This document shows, piece after piece, positions 8,668 to 18,750 of a stretch of DNA of 64,000 bases. Origin of the DNA: Shewanella vesiculosa (GTDB lineage: Bacteria > Pseudomonadota > Gammaproteobacteria > Enterobacterales > Shewanellaceae); NCBI RefSeq assembly GCF_021560015.1, contig NZ_CP073588.1, positions 3,642,501 to 3,706,500 on the forward strand. Reading direction: 5' to 3'. The notes beneath the pieces were generated by a model that was not told where the DNA came from, did not search any database, and saw only the letters and a program-made list of their open reading frames with translations. The translations under genes and the position numbers were made by a program. Position 1 is the stretch's first letter. The number at the start of each line of letters is the position of its first letter.

Positions 8668-9699
8668 TTGCGAAAAGAGACTTATCTAACAACATCGAGT
8701 TTATGGATATCGTCATGTTGGGCAGTGTTTACTGCACGATTTGCTAAGCTGCAAACTCAACTTAGTGCGCCGCAAAAGCTCTACCTCGTCGCGATAGTGT
8801 TGTTGTTTTGTACTGACTCCGTTGTGTGGGTGGCGATTATCAGCGTCATGGCGATGTCGATTGAGTTCTGGCATTTATTTGAACGCATGTGGCACAGTTT
8901 GGCTGGTAAAGCGGTGTTGTTATTGTTCTACGCCATCGTAGCTAATTTTGCCTTGGCAAGCTCAAGTTCAGTGGTTAACGATGTGGTTGGTGTGGCTGCT
9001 AGTAGTTTTAATTATACTCATAACTTTGCCATATTATTGTATATCCCAGCATGGAGTGTGGTGATGAGCTGTATAGTATTGTTAGTACTGCAGCTTATTT
9101 TCCCGCTGATGTTTACCGTGTCTTTTTTACTCCGTCCTTTTGGTGTAACCAATTTTCGCTTGATTAGTCATCAACATTTTCATCGTACTACTTTTTGGGT
9201 GCGGGTGATTTTAGCTGCTGTTGTGCTGTATCACCTTGCCATGCTGATGGATCTGGGTGGGCAGATTGAGAAAGCCTTAGATGATCCACAAGTTGTGCAA
9301 TTAGTTGAAGCCAAAACAGAAGATGAAATAATCGCAGATGATGGCACCCCTTTAGTTGTAAAACAACAAGGTGAGCAGCAAGAGGTTGCAGAGCCTCCGT
9401 TGATTAAAAGTGCTGATGAATTGGTGCATGATCAAGAACGTGACGTGATCGATGAGATTGCGAAGCGGCCATATAACCATTTACGCAGCCAGTATTTTAC
9501 CAGTGTGCGCAAAGCCATTGCCTTGTTTGCTTTTCAGTTAGAGGCTAATGCTAAATCGCGCTGCCAAAAGCTGCCACTGTCGCATGTAGTTGAACTTAAT
9601 GATTATGAAATACTTGAGATAACGCCAGATATCAATGCTGTGTATGGTTATCATTTTGAAGTTAAAAAATGCATCTCACCGGCATTTCCTAGCAGCTAA
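8668..9699 (+). CDS. Hypothetical inner-membrane protein
   Basis: 343 aa from a TTG start with AAGGA 7 bases upstream. About five hydrophobic segments occupy residues 25-195, the last ending at the LAMLMDLGG segment. A soluble C-terminal domain rich in acidic residues follows, containing two Cys (in AKSRCQK and KKCISP) that could form a disulphide if periplasmic. No recognised catalytic motif. It is followed by a bidirectional terminator shared with mtnC. I do not recognise a family and give no function. Confidence 0.7.
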   Translation: MRKETYLTTSSLWISSCWAVFTARFAKLQTQLSAPQKLYLVAIVLLFCTDSVVWVAIISVMAMSIEFWHLFERMWHSLAGKAVLLLFYAIVANFALASSSSVVNDVVGVAASSFNYTHNFAILLYIPAWSVVMSCIVLLVLQLIFPLMFTVSFLLRPFGVTNFRLISHQHFHRTTFWVRVILAAVVLYHLAMLMDLGGQIEKALDDPQVVQLVEAKTEDEIIADDGTPLVVKQQGEQQEVAEPPLIKSADELVHDQERDVIDEIAKRPYNHLRSQYFTSVRKAIALFAFQLEANAKSRCQKLPLSHVVELNDYEILEITPDINAVYGYHFEVKKCISPAFPSS

Positions 9700-9704
9700 T
9701 AAGT

Positions 9705-9750
9705 AGCACATATAAAAAAACGACCCAAGAGGCCGTTTTTTATATGTGCT
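9705..9750. terminator. Bidirectional terminator between membrane protein and mtnC
   Basis: A nearly perfect inverted repeat: AGCACATATAAAAAAACG is matched by CGTTTTTTATATGTGCT with one bulged base, giving A/T runs on both flanks. It serves the plus-strand gene ending at 9699 and the minus-strand mtnC ending at 9760. Confidence 0.92.
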
Positions 9751-9759
9751 GCTAAAGTC

Positions 9760-10440
9760 TTAATCGAAGGTTAGCTCACTAAAGCTAGTTACTTTTTTAC
9801 ACTTAGCTTGACGTTGATCGGCAAAACGGAGCATTTGGCAAGTCGTCATCCCCGCCGCTTCTGCAGCAACAAGTTCTTCTGCTACGTCTGACACAAATAA
9901 GATCTGCTTTGGCTTCAAGCTGATGGTATTGCAAATATTGCAGTAGGCTTGTTTGTCTAACTTATTGCCTGTTCGGGTATCAAAGTGACCATTGAACGAA
10001 CTGGTTAAATCGCCTGCTTCGGTGTGGCTGAATAACAGTTTTTGTGCTTCGACAGAGCCAGAAGAGAAGCTGTAAATACGAATGCCTTTCTCTTTAATGC
10101 GCTCAATGCTCTCGATAAAGTCTGGATAAATATGGCCAGTAAACTCAACGCGGTTATAACCCTGTTTCCAGATTAATCCCTGCAGGGTTTTCAGTGGCGT
10201 AAGTTTGCGATCTTCGTCGATCCATTGCTGTAAAATCTCGATGACTCGTTCAAGTGACGCATCGGGTTCTAGGGCGATATCTTTAACATCGCTAATACAA
10301 TAATCAACGACTACGTTATGTTGGTTTTGCTCAAGAAAATCAGCCATAGCCTTTCTTGAGTAAGGAAATAACACATCCTGAATAAAGTTAAGATCGGTAG
10401 TGGTACCGGCGGTATCAACGATAATAGCTCTAATGCTCAT
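9760..10440 (-). CDS. mtnC: Enolase-phosphatase E1 (methionine salvage)
   Basis: 226 aa HAD-superfamily enzyme of the methionine salvage pathway. It enolises and then dephosphorylates 2,3-diketo-5-methylthiopentyl-1-phosphate. The start [20 protein letters not shown] matches the E1 signature, with nucleophile Asp9. [13 protein letters not shown] and [10 protein letters not shown] supply HAD motifs II and IV. The position two after the nucleophile, Glu in the usual DIEGTT, is Ala here (DTAGTT); I recall the same variant in Shewanella MtnC, so it is probably a lineage trait. No other mtn gene is in the window. Confidence 0.93.
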   Translation of the reverse strand: MSIRAIIVDTAGTTTDLNFIQDVLFPYSRKAMADFLEQNQHNVVVDYCISDVKDIALEPDASLERVIEILQQWIDEDRKLTPLKTLQGLIWKQGYNRVEFTGHIYPDFIESIERIKEKGIRIYSFSSGSVEAQKLLFSHTEAGDLTSSFNGHFDTRTGNKLDKQAYCNICNTISLKPKQILFVSDVAEELVAAEAAGMTTCQMLRFADQRQAKCKKVTSFSELTFD

Positions 10441-10652
10441 AAGACTTGTTACTCCAAAACAATAATTAACTTAATGATGATCCTATGCTTTATTGGGGAT
10501 TAAGGCTAGTGCTATTCATCACTTTGCCCCTGTATTCGCTGATTTTGAGTGCAAGGTGTGAGCTAAGTTTAGATAACGCTAAATTGCCTTGAGTGATGCG
10601 GTCTGGTAGCTTCAGGGATAACTTTATGCTCGAGTTTTACAAGGAAGGCACC

Positions 10653-11846
10653 ATGCTTACAACAGGGACAAAACGTTATTTCAAATGGCCGCTCATTTGG
10701 ATTAACCGTATAACGAGATACACGCTATTACTGAGTTTTTTCTCCATAGGCGCGGTGTCTGCCACTGAGGTATGGCCGCAACTTAACACTGAAACCCTGA
10801 GTGTCAGTTCCACTCTATTTAGTGACCCAGCTGACTTTGTGGTGACCTTGCCAAACGGTTATACCAAGCAAACCGATAAGCGTTATGTGGTGTTATTTGA
10901 CTTACATCCACGTAGCCATTTGTATTTGTCGGGAATGCACGATTGGATGAGCCATAATGGCGGATGGCCGTGGTTAGAGACTATCATTGTCACCGCGCCA
11001 GATGGTCATCAAGGGCTAGGCAAGTTGAAAAAGCAGGCCATTGAACAACGAGGCGACCAAGCTTTACTGGATTTTTTTGAGCAAGACTTATTGCCAGCGA
11101 TAGATAAACGTTATCGTACCAATGGCTTTCGTATTTTTAATGGTTTTACTGGCAATGCGGGTTTAGTGCTATATAGCCTCATCAATCGTCCTAGTCTGTT
11201 TAATGCGTATATTGCTGCTAGTCCGGTACTTTCTAAAGAGTTTGCTTATGTGTTAAGCGATGCGCCCAAAAAGCTGCAAAGCATGAAAAACCAGGCGCGA
11301 TTTTTATTCGTGAGCACCAGCGACAGCGACTTTGAGCAAAGGCAGCTCGACTCGTTTGCGACGCTTGAAAATACTATTCAGACCCATGCCAATAGCAAAT
11401 TGAATTATCAAATAAAGCGCTTTGATGGCAGCTATTATATGACTCAACCTATTTTGGCGACGGCATTGGGTATTGAGATGATATTTAATGATGTGCATAG
11501 CGTATTAGCGGCAGACTCTGAGGTGTCACAACAAGGTACTAAGGCGATTCTAGCCTATTACAAGCACCTTTCAGATGACGTTTATGGCTTTGATGTACCT
11601 GCGATTGATTCGCTGCTAGCGTTGGCTGATAGTTTACCTCCGGAGCAAGCCATTAGTGTATATCAAGACACGATTAACGCTTACCCAAAAGCTGACTCCG
11701 CTTATCATTCGTTAGCCAGTGTTTATGCAGCAGCAGGTGACATTGACCAAGCAATCGCTTTTGAAAAACAAGCGCTCGCCAATACTGATCATCCGTTTTA
11801 TCAAAGTAAATACACTCAGCAATTAGCTGAATATCAAGCGCAGTAA
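10653..11846 (+). CDS. Exported esterase-like alpha/beta hydrolase with TPR-like tail; probably non-catalytic
   Basis: I prefer the ATG at 10653 (GGAAGG just upstream); an in-frame ATG 60 bp earlier would only lengthen the N-terminus. The 397 aa product has a signal peptide with likely cleavage after AVSA (about residue 37). Residues 45-300 resemble the putative-esterase (Fes/esterase D) fold. The nucleophile elbow, normally GxSxG, reads GFTGN (Thr166 in place of Ser), and the segment where the catalytic His is expected reads FDGSYYMTQP with no His. Residues 330-395 form TPR-like helical repeats. It may therefore be a periplasmic pseudo-enzyme or binding protein. A strong terminator follows. 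Confidence 0.75.
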   Translation: MLTTGTKRYFKWPLIWINRITRYTLLLSFFSIGAVSATEVWPQLNTETLSVSSTLFSDPADFVVTLPNGYTKQTDKRYVVLFDLHPRSHLYLSGMHDWMSHNGGWPWLETIIVTAPDGHQGLGKLKKQAIEQRGDQALLDFFEQDLLPAIDKRYRTNGFRIFNGFTGNAGLVLYSLINRPSLFNAYIAASPVLSKEFAYVLSDAPKKLQSMKNQARFLFVSTSDSDFEQRQLDSFATLENTIQTHANSKLNYQIKRFDGSYYMTQPILATALGIEMIFNDVHSVLAADSEVSQQGTKAILAYYKHLSDDVYGFDVPAIDSLLALADSLPPEQAISVYQDTINAYPKADSAYHSLASVYAAAGDIDQAIAFEKQALANTDHPFYQSKYTQQLAEYQAQ

Positions 11847-11874
11847 AATTAACTCTGGTGAGTTTATTACAGTA

Positions 11875-11907
11875 AAATACGGGGCGAGATTTCGCCCCGT
11901 ATTTTTG
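11875..11907. terminator. Terminator between esterase-like gene and DUF885 gene
   Basis: AAATACGGGGCGA is matched by TCGCCCCGTATTT across a short loop. T-runs on both strands make it usable by both convergent genes. Confidence 0.92.
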
Positions 11908-11920
11908 ATTGCGTTATTGT

Positions 11921-13787
11921 TTACGCAGCAGTCTCAAGCCACTGATTGATTTTCTGTTCCATTAAATCCAACGGTAATGCACCATTTTCTAAAAGACGAT
12001 CATGAAACACTTTAATATCGAACTTATCACCTAAAACTTGTTTGGCTTTTTCGCGAAGTTCGATAATTTTTAGCTCACCTAGTTTATAACCCAGTGCTTG
12101 CCCCGGCCATACTGTGTAACGTTCAATCTCAGCTGTCGCTTCAGATTGATGAATACCTTCAGTCGCTACCGCGTAATCAATGGCTTTTTCACGGCTCCAA
12201 CCTTTGGCGTGCATGCCCGTATCAACCACTAAACGTACTGCACGATGTAGCTCAGATTGTAAGCGACCAATATTATCAATTGGGTCATTAGCATAAATAC
12301 CCATTTCGGCAGCTAGGCGTTCAGCGTACAAGGCCCAGCCTTCACCAGCCGCATTGGAGTAAAATACGGTACTCAACAGGGGCAATTCATCAGACAAGCC
12401 AATAATGGTTTGTAAATGATGACCTGGATTGGTTTCGTGGTAGGTCAAGGTTTGTAATGAATAAGATGGCAGTGATGCTGTATCATACAAGCTGATCCAG
12501 AACGTGCCTTTGCGTGAACCATCTTGCGATGGAGCATCATAAAATGCACCGCTAGTTGAAGCCGCACGACTATCTGGTACCGCTTCAATGGCCACATCTT
12601 GGTCAGGTAAACGGCCAAACCAGTCTGGTAATTTGGCATCAACTAAGGCTAAGTCGGCATCAATATCGGCCATTAGTTGTTGCTTACCTTCTGGCGTATT
12701 TGGGTAAAGATATTGTGGGTCGTTGAGCAATACTTGCATGCGCTCACCTACAGTACCGTCAACATAACCCACCTCTTTAAGTAGTCCGTCCATTTCGAGA
12801 GTAATCCGTGCCACTTCGGCCAAACCGAGTTGATGAATGTCATCGGCGGTTTTAGTTGAGTTACCTAAATGTTGGATAAGTGTCTGATATAGCTTAGCCC
12901 CTTGAGGCAAACGACCAATGCCAGCTTCATGGGTTGCTTTTGGACGCACGGCTTCTAACGCATTGATTAGTTGGCGAGTTGCGGCATAGTATTTAGTTTC
13001 AACCAGTTCAGCGGCAGAGCTGATTAACGCATCACTACCCGCAACCTTTGCAGTATTAAGTTTAGCGCCAAAACTGGTAACTAAAGGATGCATGTTAGCC
13101 GGGCTGCTGATTTGTGCCTGTAACCCTCGTAAGGTGTTATCAATAACAAAATCGGGGGGGAATGACGCCTATATCGGCATCATGGTTAAGCTTATCGACA
13201 AGCGTGCCCATTGCTGCAGGGTACATGCTTAAACGGTTTAAATAGGCGTTCGCTTCATCGGTATTGGTTACGGCAAATTTGTCTTCCATATAACCCGGAA
13301 ATTCAATTTGTAAACCCGATAGGTGGTTGACGGAGTAGGGTAAAAACCACACACCATATTCGCCTAATACTGTGCCATAATTCACTGTTTGAGCCGGCAG
13401 CAATGCGCCTTTTACTTCCGATTTTATCGCGCTCAAGCTTATTTTCTCTGAATCGCTAAGGCTTGAGGTATCAATACTGTTCAGTTGACTCAGTATTGCC
13501 TTAAGGCCTTTTCGACGGTGAGTTTCACCAGATGGGCTGTAGTCGGTGAGTTTAGACATCACTTTGGCGTTGATACTGGCATCGCTCACGCCATAGTAAG
13601 TGGCAATTTCTGGTCTAAGTAAAAAGTAATCTCTCGTGATCGACTCTACTTGTTGTTTAAGGCTTAGCTTGGTCGCTGAGTTACCTGTTTGGTCGCTGGC
13701 TGTTTTTGAGTTGTTATTAGCTGTGCTGGGATCAGAACAAGCGGTGGCAAGCAGACTTATAATGATGGCAGGGATAATTTTTTTCAT
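11921..13787 (-). pseudogene. DUF885 family lipoprotein (metallopeptidase-like), interrupted by +1 frameshift
   Basis: One gene in two frames. The 5' part (13787 to 13140) starts with a lipoprotein signal (MKKIIPAIIISLLATAC, lipobox LATAC) and reads DUF885-like sequence until GVIPP, where it shifts into a premature stop. The 3' part (down to 11921) continues in the next frame. Removing one C from the run of seven (G7 at 13154-13160 on the plus strand) restores GVIPPDFVIDNTLRGLQ and a protein of about 620 aa. The 3' part carries YHETNPGHHLQ, the zinc-binding HExxH-like signature of DUF885 proteins. Expected location is the periplasmic side of a membrane, with peptidase activity inferred. Either a sequencing error, a true mutation, or a phase-variable tract. 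Confidence 0.88.
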
Positions 13788-13967
13788 TGATTACTCATTA
13801 CGTTAATAGTGGCATTCAAGTACGAATATGAGCATATCCTAACAGTTATGAGGCTTAAGCTGTTGCAGTTTTATGTGCGACCTATTGAAAAATAACGCTG
13901 TCAGTTTGACGATGAGGTATAAATATGGTCTAACATTATTGAACATTGACATGAAATGGAGAAGGAT

Positions 13968-14207
13968 ATGTTAGGTGAAAGCCATGCGTTATTAGTTGAT
14001 TTTCCTGAGTATCAAGACAAGATTTTGATGTTAACCGCCACTGATACTGAGTTTGCAGAAGATGCAAAGCAGTACCATAATTTAGATACTGAAATTCGTA
14101 AGCTGGAGTTACGCAACTCTCCAACAAGTGATGACTTTATGCATCAAGCCAAGCTTGACCGAACCGTGCTCAAAGACAAGCTTTACCAGCAGTTTACGCA
14201 AGCTTAA
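13968..14207 (+). CDS. YdcH/DUF465 family small protein
   Basis: 79 aa from the ATG at 13968, chosen because GGAG lies 6 bases upstream; an ATG at 13956 is also in frame but would overlap this site. The sequence is highly charged and helical, with heptad-like spacing, and matches the DUF465/YdcH pattern FPEYQDKI...FAEDAKQYHNLDTEIRKLE...LKDKLY. These proteins are small cytoplasmic coiled-coil proteins of unknown function. Downstream is a 490-bp gene-free stretch. Confidence 0.85.
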   Translation: MLGESHALLVDFPEYQDKILMLTATDTEFAEDAKQYHNLDTEIRKLELRNSPTSDDFMHQAKLDRTVLKDKLYQQFTQA

Positions 14208-14701
14208 TTCGTTTATTCGGCATTTTTGGCTATGTCATCATTTAGGTTGTGATGACATGGTCAATTCTTGCTGCCATACCAGACAATTAAATTAGGCATA
14301 AAATTGCTGGTTATTGTTCGATTCTTATCATGTTAGGTTGCCATTCTGTACCGTTGTAGCGGCGTTAAAACGCCATAGTAGTCGATTGAACTCACTTATA
14401 GAGACATTGATAGCATTGAGTTGTATAGCTTAAAACCTGAGGTTCTTTCTTCTTGGGAAGAGCTTGGACGACTATTGGTTGATGATTTTTTAGAAATTCC
14501 TAGTACAGGTGCGCCTTTATCCAAAACAGGGATGTTTTGGCTAAGCCCACACGGATATGCTTGCGGCGTCTCGCTTAATCATCTGCACTGAGCCTGCGGC
14601 AGGCAATTAGTCACAGTGAAGTGACGATTCAAGTTAAGCCAAGCCAGTACCAAGTTGTTTAGGCGCAGTAACTTACTACGCTAAACGGTGTCCCAAATCA
14701 T
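14208..14701. other. Gene-free stretch with hairpins and a stop-bounded coding remnant
   Basis: No intact gene. Contents: an inverted repeat at 14232-14258 (ATGTCATCA/TGATGACAT); GGCGTTAAAACGCC at about 14363-14376; an open frame from about 14381 to 14591 after two TAG stops, without a good start (reads ...ELGRLLVDDFLEIP... ); inside it CCAAAACA/TGTTTTGG flanking GGGA (about 14520-14540); then GCCTGCGGCAGGC at about 14593. The hairpin-dense part resembles the dispersed palindromic repeats common in Shewanella intergenic regions. That likeness is from memory and unverified. Confidence 0.45.
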
Positions 14702-16363
14702 TTACTCTTTTGCAAATACCTGATGGCCGTTGACCCAGGTGGCGATGACGTTGTTTTGCCAAATCTGTTGTGGGTTAATTTTAAAATAATCATCTTCGAC
14801 TAAGATAAAGTCAGCTTTTTTACCGGGTTCTAATGAACCTAATAATTGCTCTTGGTGGCCCGCGTAGGCGGCGTCGATGGTGAAGCTTTTGAGTGCTTCG
14901 ATGCGTGATAGTTTTTCGCTAGAGAGCCAGCCGTCGAGTGGCTGGTTAACATGATCTTGGCGGGTAACTGATGCATGTAATCCAAAAAATGGGTTAGGTG
15001 ACTCGATGGGAAAGTCTGAACCGTTGGCGATAACGGCATTGGCATTTAACAGTTTTCGCCATGCATAAGCGCCGGCTAGACGGGCTTTACCTAAACGATT
15101 TTCGGCCATGTTTTTATCGCTGGTAGCGTGTGTTGCTTGAATTGAGGCGATAACCCCAAGTTGGGCAAAGCGCGGTATATCGGCTAAATCGAGAATTTGT
15201 GCGTGTTCAATGCGGTGGCGTAATACTTTAGAGTCTGTGGCTGCAATCGCGGTTTGGTATTTATCGAGTACGACTTGATTGGCATTATCGCCAATGGCGT
15301 GGGTGTTGACCTGAAATCCCGCTTTCATCGACTGTAAAATTAGTTTGCCTAATTGCTCGTCTGAGTAAAGCATTAAGCCTTTATGGCCAGGTTGATCTGA
15401 GTATTCTTTGATTAACGCAGCGCCGCGACTGCCCAGTGCGCCATCGGCTGATATTTTAACGCTGTCGACTTTAAACATATCGTCAGCCGTGGTGATGAAT
15501 CCTTGTTTTAATATGGTGTCAAAGCGTGGGTCTTCTACCGACAGCATGCCATTGACTCGAATGCTCATGGCTTTTTTATCGGCTAATTGCTGATAGGCTT
15601 TGATGTTAGCAATGCTAATGCCAGCATCGTGAACGCTGGTGAGTCCGTAAGAGGCAAGGCTGTTCATCGCTAGCGTTAAAGTGGATTCAAGTTGCTGCTG
15701 GTTAAGGTCTGGAATGATGTTAAACACTAAGTTCATTGCGTTGTCGATAAGTACGCCAGTTGGATTACCTTGCTCATCTTTAACAATTTCCCCGCCTTCT
15801 GGCGCGACTGTGTTGGCGGAAATACCGGCTAGCGCTAGGGCTTTGCTATTCACCCAAATAGCATGGCCATCTACCCGACCAAATGACACTGGGTTAGCGC
15901 TAAAGGCTTTATCTAGGCTTTCTTTGCTGGGAAATTGCTTACTGCCCCATAATTCTTGGTTCCAACCGCGACCCATCAGCCAGCCATCGGTGGGATTTTT
16001 TTTACTGAATGCTTGAGCTCGCGCAACAGCATCTTGCTCGCTACTGGTATTGGTCAAATCAGCGGTGAGCAGACTCAAGCCGTAATTCAGTACATGACCA
16101 TGGGCGTCGATTAATCCAGGCAGCAGCGTTTTACCTTGTCCATCAATTAAGGTGATATCCGTTGCCGTGGGTAAGGTTTGATTTTGGCTAAATAACTGAT
16201 CAATTTTATCATCGGTAAATTGAATCGCATTAAAGGTTTGCAGTTTGCCGTCAACGAGAGTGTAGCCATTAACGTGATGCACCAGTGTGGTTTGCGCCAT
16301 GCTGTTAGCGCTAAAACCTGCAAAACCCAATGCTATCGATAGCGCTAAATACCCTTTTTTCAT
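14702..16363 (-). CDS. Exported amidohydrolase family 3 protein (YtcJ-like)
   Basis: 553 aa from the ATG at 16363, preceded by AAGGGAT at proper spacing; an in-frame ATG 18 bp upstream is less well placed. A signal peptide (MKKGYLALSIALGFAGFSANSMAQ type, cleavage after SMA) indicates export. GLIDAHGHV gives the His-x-His metal ligands of the amidohydrolase fold; later HAIGDNANQ, RIEHAQI and ASDFPIESPNP supply further metal ligands. This order fits the YtcJ/amidohydrolase-3 group, which hydrolyses C-N bonds in varied substrates. The physiological substrate is not deducible. It sits alone upstream of hutI with a 200-bp gap. Confidence 0.9.
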   Translation of the reverse strand: MKKGYLALSIALGFAGFSANSMAQTTLVHHVNGYTLVDGKLQTFNAIQFTDDKIDQLFSQNQTLPTATDITLIDGQGKTLLPGLIDAHGHVLNYGLSLLTADLTNTSSEQDAVARAQAFSKKNPTDGWLMGRGWNQELWGSKQFPSKESLDKAFSANPVSFGRVDGHAIWVNSKALALAGISANTVAPEGGEIVKDEQGNPTGVLIDNAMNLVFNIIPDLNQQQLESTLTLAMNSLASYGLTSVHDAGISIANIKAYQQLADKKAMSIRVNGMLSVEDPRFDTILKQGFITTADDMFKVDSVKISADGALGSRGAALIKEYSDQPGHKGLMLYSDEQLGKLILQSMKAGFQVNTHAIGDNANQVVLDKYQTAIAATDSKVLRHRIEHAQILDLADIPRFAQLGVIASIQATHATSDKNMAENRLGKARLAGAYAWRKLLNANAVIANGSDFPIESPNPFFGLHASVTRQDHVNQPLDGWLSSEKLSRIEALKSFTIDAAYAGHQEQLLGSLEPGKKADFILVEDDYFKINPQQIWQNNVIATWVNGHQVFAKE

Positions 16364-16581
16364 CTTGTTATCCCTTGTCATACGACCATTTAATCAGTAC
16401 CCATTAAATGTTAATTAATCGTTAATGGCAAGAGGCGTAATGGGATGTCGATTAGCGTTTTATGTGTTTAACTCCTTTGTCTAAGGATTTGTAAATTAGC
16501 TTAACGGCCAATTCTGATTAGACGTTAAGCTGTTGTCATGGCGGATGACTAAATCACAGTAACTGACTGGTTACTGCACGA

Positions 16582-17814
16582 TTAATGCGGTAGGGCAATT
16601 ACCTGACCTTTTTTGACCACGGTTTTGCACGGATTAACCCCGTATGCGTAAGCCAATTGTGCTGGTGTGGTGATATCCCACAAGCAGAAGTCAGCTTGTT
16701 TGCCGACTGCGATACTGCCAAGGTGATTGTCGATGCCTAAGGATTTTGCTGCATTAATGGTCACACCTTGTAAGGCTTCTTCTGGGGTTAATCTAAATAG
16801 CGTACAGGCCATATTGAGCATTAATAAGGTTGAGCAAATAGGCGATGACCCCGGATTAAAATCGCTGGCAATCACCATAGGTACCTTGTATTGGCGCAAT
16901 AATTCAATTGGCGGTAATTGGGTTTCGCGTAAAAAGTAAAATGCCCCTGGTAACAAGGTTGCGCAGGTACCGCTTTCACTAATGGCTTTAACGCCAGCTT
17001 CGTCTAAAAACTCAATATGATCGACTGATTTAGCCCCAAGCTTGGCGGCTAAGGCGCTACCGCCCATGTTGGTTAATTGCTCGGCATGCAGTTTTATCTG
17101 TAATCCTGCTTGTTTAGCTGCGGTTAATACTCGCTCCGTTTGCTCAAGACTAAAGGCGATATTTTCACAAAAGACATCCACAGCATCAGCAAGGTTTTCA
17201 GCGATTACCGCGGGGAGCATGTCATTGATGACGAGGTCGATGTACGCATCGGCATTATCTTTATATTCTGGCGGGATAGCATGGGCGCCTAAAAAGGTGG
17301 TGCAGACGTCAATATGATGATGCTCGCCGAGTTCACGCGCTACGCGAAGTAATTTAAGTTCGGTTTCGGTGTTCAAGCCATAGCCTGATTTAATTTCAAC
17401 TGTGGTGACGCCTTCTCTGGCTAGGGCGTTTAAGCGTTGTCGGCCCAGTTCAAAGAGTTCGGCTTCATCGGCATCACGACACGCATTAACCGTTGAGATA
17501 ATACCGCCACCTGCGCGAGCGATTTCGGCGTAAGTCGCACCTTGTAAACGCTGTTCAAATTCGTGGGCACGATTACCGGCAAAGACTAAGTGGGTGTGTG
17601 CATCAATGAGCCCCGGCGTGATCCAGCCGCCTTTGCCTCTGTAAACAGGTGTTGCCAGTACATCAAACTCAGGTAGTTCACTGCGCGGGCCAACCCAAGC
17701 AATTTTACCGTCTTTTACTGCAATGGCCGCTTGATGTATTACGCCGTAAGCCCCTTGGATATTGGTATCCATGGTGGCCACGTTTACATCAATCCACACT
17801 TGATCCCACGACAT
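16582..17814 (-). CDS. hutI: Imidazolonepropionase
   Basis: 410 aa, the usual length. It hydrolyses 4-imidazolone-5-propanoate to N-formimino-L-glutamate, the third step of histidine degradation. [15 protein letters not shown] (His73, His75) supplies metal ligands; [33 protein letters not shown] and SDFNPGS are family hallmarks. It is divergent from hutC, with the HutC operator palindrome between the two starts, so repression by HutC and induction by urocanate are expected. hutG or hutF are not in the window. Confidence 0.97.
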   Translation of the reverse strand: MSWDQVWIDVNVATMDTNIQGAYGVIHQAAIAVKDGKIAWVGPRSELPEFDVLATPVYRGKGGWITPGLIDAHTHLVFAGNRAHEFEQRLQGATYAEIARAGGGIISTVNACRDADEAELFELGRQRLNALAREGVTTVEIKSGYGLNTETELKLLRVARELGEHHHIDVCTTFLGAHAIPPEYKDNADAYIDLVINDMLPAVIAENLADAVDVFCENIAFSLEQTERVLTAAKQAGLQIKLHAEQLTNMGGSALAAKLGAKSVDHIEFLDEAGVKAISESGTCATLLPGAFYFLRETQLPPIELLRQYKVPMVIASDFNPGSSPICSTLLMLNMACTLFRLTPEEALQGVTINAAKSLGIDNHLGSIAVGKQADFCLWDITTPAQLAYAYGVNPCKTVVKKGQVIALPH

Positions 17815-17867
17815 AACATCCCCTCAAAATCGGTTTATAACTGTTTGCTAAACAATACTTGTTTTAG

Positions 17868-17881
17868 CTTGTATATACAAG
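17868..17881. promoter_or_regulatory. HutC operator palindrome
   Basis: A perfect 14-bp palindrome, CTTGTATATACAAG, lies between the divergent hutI and hutC starts. It matches the known type of HutC (GntR family) operator built on TGTATATACA. Placement fits repression of hutI and autoregulation of hutC. I found no second copy immediately upstream of hutU. Confidence 0.85.
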
Positions 17882-17911
17882 GTAGGATGAATGATGTGTT
17901 TTTAAACAGCA

Positions 17912-18655
17912 ATGGCATTATTGTCTAAAAAACCTGAGAGCGCTGATATGGTCCAAGCAAAGTTTGCCCAAATAAAACAATTCATTTTGAGCCGTATTGA
18001 AACGGGCGAATGGCAAGAAAACGATCGAGTGCCGTCTGAAAATCAGTTAACTGAATTGTTTGCCTGTAGCCGCATGACAGCAAGGCGGGCGTTAACTGAG
18101 CTGGTGGACTCGGGCGTGTTAGAGCGCACTCAAGGGGTTGGCACGTTTGTGGCGGGATTAAAGTCGCAATCGTCACTGTTGGCTATTCGTAATATTGCCG
18201 ACGAGATAAAAGATCGCGGCCATGGCTATAGCGTTCAACAGCTGGAACTAAAACAAATAGATGCCTCAACCGCGGTTGCGAATGCGTTAGGACTTGAAGT
18301 CGGCAGCCCAGTATTTTATTCAGTATTAGTGCATTGCGAGCAAGGCTTACCACTGCAAGTTGAAGAGCGTTATGTGAATCCACTACTTGTACCTAATTAC
18401 CTACAACAAGATTTTAACTTACATACACCCCATGAATATTTATCGGCGGTGGCGCCACTGACAGAGGCTAAACATACCGTTGAAGCCATTATGGCTAATG
18501 AGCTGTTGCAGCAACGTTTAGCTATTACGGCGAGTGAACCCTGTTTACAAATTTTACGTCGTACTTGGTCACGCCAAGGTGTGGTCAGTTTTGCTCGCTT
18601 AGTTCACCCGGGCAGCAAGTTTAAACTGGGTGGTCATTTAACGTTTGCGCGTTAA
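17912..18655 (+). CDS. hutC: Histidine utilisation repressor (GntR/UTRA)
   Basis: 247 aa. An N-terminal winged helix (about residues 15-85, with PSENQLTELFACSRMTARRALTELVDSGVLER) is followed by a UTRA ligand-binding domain that would bind urocanate. The gene precedes hutU by 95 bp in the same orientation and diverges from hutI across the operator, consistent with local control of histidine catabolism. Length and domain order are complete. Confidence 0.95.
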   Translation: MALLSKKPESADMVQAKFAQIKQFILSRIETGEWQENDRVPSENQLTELFACSRMTARRALTELVDSGVLERTQGVGTFVAGLKSQSSLLAIRNIADEIKDRGHGYSVQQLELKQIDASTAVANALGLEVGSPVFYSVLVHCEQGLPLQVEERYVNPLLVPNYLQQDFNLHTPHEYLSAVAPLTEAKHTVEAIMANELLQQRLAITASEPCLQILRRTWSRQGVVSFARLVHPGSKFKLGGHLTFAR

Positions 18656-18750
18656 ATAGTGATATCGAAAATGAAAACCGTAAGACATTAATCATAAACA
18701 ACAAGACCAATAAAAAAACCAAACCGAATTAATCGGTTGAAGAGGATAAT

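Noticed and set aside
16520..16581. Terminator after hutI
   Set aside because: No stem followed by a T-run could be found downstream of hutI.
18722..18738. AACCGA/TCGGTT hairpin before hutU as an operator
   Set aside because: Does not resemble the HutC palindrome and is too short to call.
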